Positions 8,205-9,627 of a stretch of 9,627 bases of DNA are shown in pieces. Location of the stretch: NCBI GenBank assembly GCA_002471345.1, contig DKPS01000137.1:1-9627 (forward strand). The letters are read 5' to 3'. The stretch's first letter is position 1; each line of letters begins with the position of its first letter. The notes under the pieces are model-generated. The model worked only from the letters and a program-made list of their open reading frames with translations. It was not told the origin of the DNA and did no database searches. The DNA comes from Saprospiraceae bacterium UBA7328. GTDB taxonomy: Bacteria > Bacteroidota > Bacteroidia > Chitinophagales > Saprospiraceae. The position numbers were made by a program, and so were the translations under genes.

Positions 8205-9627
8205 ATGAAAAAGGCTCTTTTATCAATATTAATAATATCCTGTATCCAAACAACCTATTCTCAGGATTATAAATATGATTTCTACAATCCAAACCTCTCA
8301 ATAAAAGAAAGAGTAGATGATTTGATTTCTCAAATGACATTAGAGGAAAAAGCTTCTCAATTAATGTTTGAAGCACCTGCCATTGAAAGATTAGGGATTC
8401 CACATTACAGTTGGTGGAATGAATGTTTACATGGCGTTGCCCGTAATGGTAAAGCTACAGTTTTCCCACAAGCAATAGGAATGGCAGCCACATTTGACAT
8501 AGATCTAATGCATCGAATTGGTATGGCGATTTCAGATGAGGCACGGGCAAAATATAATGCGAATAAGAAAGTGGGCTACATGGACAGATATGCCGGCCTT
8601 ACTTTTTGGTCTCCAAATGTCAACCTTTTCAGAGACCCAAGATGGGGCCGTGGTCAGGAGACCTATGGTGAAGATCCTTTTTTGATTAGTAGAATGGGAG
8701 TTTCTTTTGTAAATGGGCTTCAAGGTAACGGAGAACATATGAAAGTGGCAGCCATGGCCAAACATTATGCAGTACATAGCGGTCCAGAAAAATTGAGACA
8801 TGAATTCGATGCTGTAGTCAGCGATTATGATTTATGGAATACTTATCTCCCAGGATTTGAGGCCCTAGTAGTTGAAGCTGATGTGGAAGGTGTGATGGGT
8901 GCTTACAATAGAACTAATGGAGATCCGTGTTGTGCTCACCCTTATCTAATGCAAGATGTACTGAGAAAAAAATGGGGCTTTGATGGATATTTTGTCTCTG
9001 ATTGTTGGGCTTTAGTGGATCTATATGATGGTCATAAGACTTCAACATCAAAAGAAGGAGCTGCAGCTGATGCTTTAAATATAGGATGCAATCTAAATTG
9101 TGGAAACACCTATCCCGCTCTTTTAAAAGCCATAGAAGAAGGACTTACTTCTGAAAATGCTATTAATGATAATCTAAAAGAGCTACTTCCGACAAGGTTT
9201 AGACTTGGTCTTTTTGACCCTGAAGCCAACGTGATTTTCAATCGAATCAAAACTGACGTGGTTAGATCAAATGAAAATATCAAACTTTCTTATGAAGCCG
9301 CAGCTAAATCTCTCGTATTATTAAAAAACAACAACCATGCTCTACCTCTAGACCCTAACCTTAGGAACCTGTTTGTGACTGGACCTATGGCTGCTCACAC
9401 ACAATCCCTTTTAGCAAATTATTACGGTATAAGTGATGACCTAAAAACAATACTAGAAGGAATATCAGCTAATGTCTCTGATCACACTGCAATCAGATAT
9501 GTTCAAGGATCTTTGATGGATAGGCCTAATGTAAATCCAATGGATTGGTTTTCAGAGGAGGCAGATGTTGCAGATGTGACCATAGCCTGCATGGGAATAT
9601 CACAACTACTAGAAGGTGAAGAAGGAG
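8205..9627 (+). CDS. Exported GH3 glycoside hydrolase (beta-xylosidase / beta-glucosidase type), N-terminal 474 residues, truncated by window edge
   Basis: GH3 enzymes remove terminal beta-linked sugars from oligosaccharides by a retaining mechanism. Residues 1-19 are a signal peptide (MKK, hydrophobic core, TYS before Gln-Asp). The barrel domain follows with ERLGIPHYSWWNECLHGVAR, FPQAIGMAATFD, FWSPNVNLFRDPRWGRGQ, ETYGEDP, and KHYAVHSGPE with Lys186-His187. Substrate-binding Arg198-His199 lies in LRHEFDA. The nucleophile is expected at Asp266 in GYFVSDCWA (codon at 9000-9002). The second alpha/beta domain begins around SLVLLKNNNHALPL and runs to LLEGEEG at the edge. The acid/base residue and any C-terminal fibronectin-like domain are off the window; relatives are usually 720-870 residues. 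The WWNE.LHGVAR and FRDPRWGRG motifs are typical of Bacteroidota xylosidase-like members, but substrate is not certain. ATG at 8205 is chosen because the nearby ATG at 8197 meets a stop within four codons. No SusC/SusD genes are visible beside it. Confidence 0.95.
   Translation, partial: MKKALLSILIISCIQTTYSQDYKYDFYNPNLSIKERVDDLISQMTLEEKASQLMFEAPAIERLGIPHYSWWNECLHGVARNGKATVFPQAIGMAATFDIDLMHRIGMAISDEARAKYNANKKVGYMDRYAGLTFWSPNVNLFRDPRWGRGQETYGEDPFLISRMGVSFVNGLQGNGEHMKVAAMAKHYAVHSGPEKLRHEFDAVVSDYDLWNTYLPGFEALVVEADVEGVMGAYNRTNGDPCCAHPYLMQDVLRKKWGFDGYFVSDCWALVDLYDGHKTSTSKEGAAADALNIGCNLNCGNTYPALLKAIEEGLTSENAINDNLKELLPTRFRLGLFDPEANVIFNRIKTDVVRSNENIKLSYEAAAKSLVLLKNNNHALPLDPNLRNLFVTGPMAAHTQSLLANYYGISDDLKTILEGISANVSDHTAIRYVQGSLMDRPNVNPMDWFSEEADVADVTIACMGISQLLEGEEG

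Noticed and set aside
8200..8801. Minus-strand frames of 67 and 89 codons at 8200-8403 and 8532-8801
   Set aside because: Both are opposite the strongly conserved GH3 coding frame and show no recognisable protein features.

Overview
The window is AT-rich DNA that looks chromosomal and comes from a member of the Bacteroidota. The strongest evidence is the very large secreted protein, which ends in a type IX secretion (T9SS) type A sorting domain, a system confined to that phylum. It also carries thrombospondin type 3 (TSP3) calcium repeats interleaved with a GD.CDDGN.NT Cys-rich motif, a cohesin-like/dockerin-like pair and an RSWRFIP segment. From memory this combination is typical of Saprospiria (Saprospiraceae/Lewinella-like marine polymer degraders), so the class assignment is an inference. 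The GH3 enzyme on the right edge is of the common Bacteroidota type. Neither a Shine-Dalgarno sequence nor a convincing sigma70 promoter is visible, which is also usual for this phylum.

Layout: (1) 1-1095, minus strand, is the N-terminal 365 residues of histidine ammonia-lyase (hutH), cut by the left edge. (2) 1096-1169 is a 74-bp divergent control region with two sets of direct repeats. (3) 1170-2069, plus strand, is a LysR-family regulator, probably controlling hutH. (4) 2059-2091 is a perfect 11-bp stem-loop that overlaps the regulator's stop codon and separates it from the convergent giant gene. (5) 2116-7722, minus strand, is an 1868-residue secreted modular protein: signal peptide, seven PPC-like beta domains, four TSP3/Cys-rich units, a cohesin-like domain, a carboxypeptidase-regulatory-like/dockerin-like module, a second beta-rich domain and the T9SS sorting domain. 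(6) 7723-8204 is an intergenic stretch between divergent genes with no recognisable gene. (7) 8205 to the right edge, plus strand, is the first 474 residues of an exported GH3 glycoside hydrolase (beta-xylosidase/beta-glucosidase type).

The window combines three apparently separate functions: a histidine-degradation gene with its local regulator, a surface or secreted calcium-stabilised scaffold or adhesin, and a polysaccharide-degrading enzyme. The giant gene and the GH3 gene share a divergent upstream region, so a joint role in carbohydrate handling is possible but unproven. I saw no CRISPR array, tRNA, rRNA, insertion sequence, phage gene or defence system. The most interesting object is the giant protein, both for its domain order and for the internal duplication pattern of its N-terminal array.
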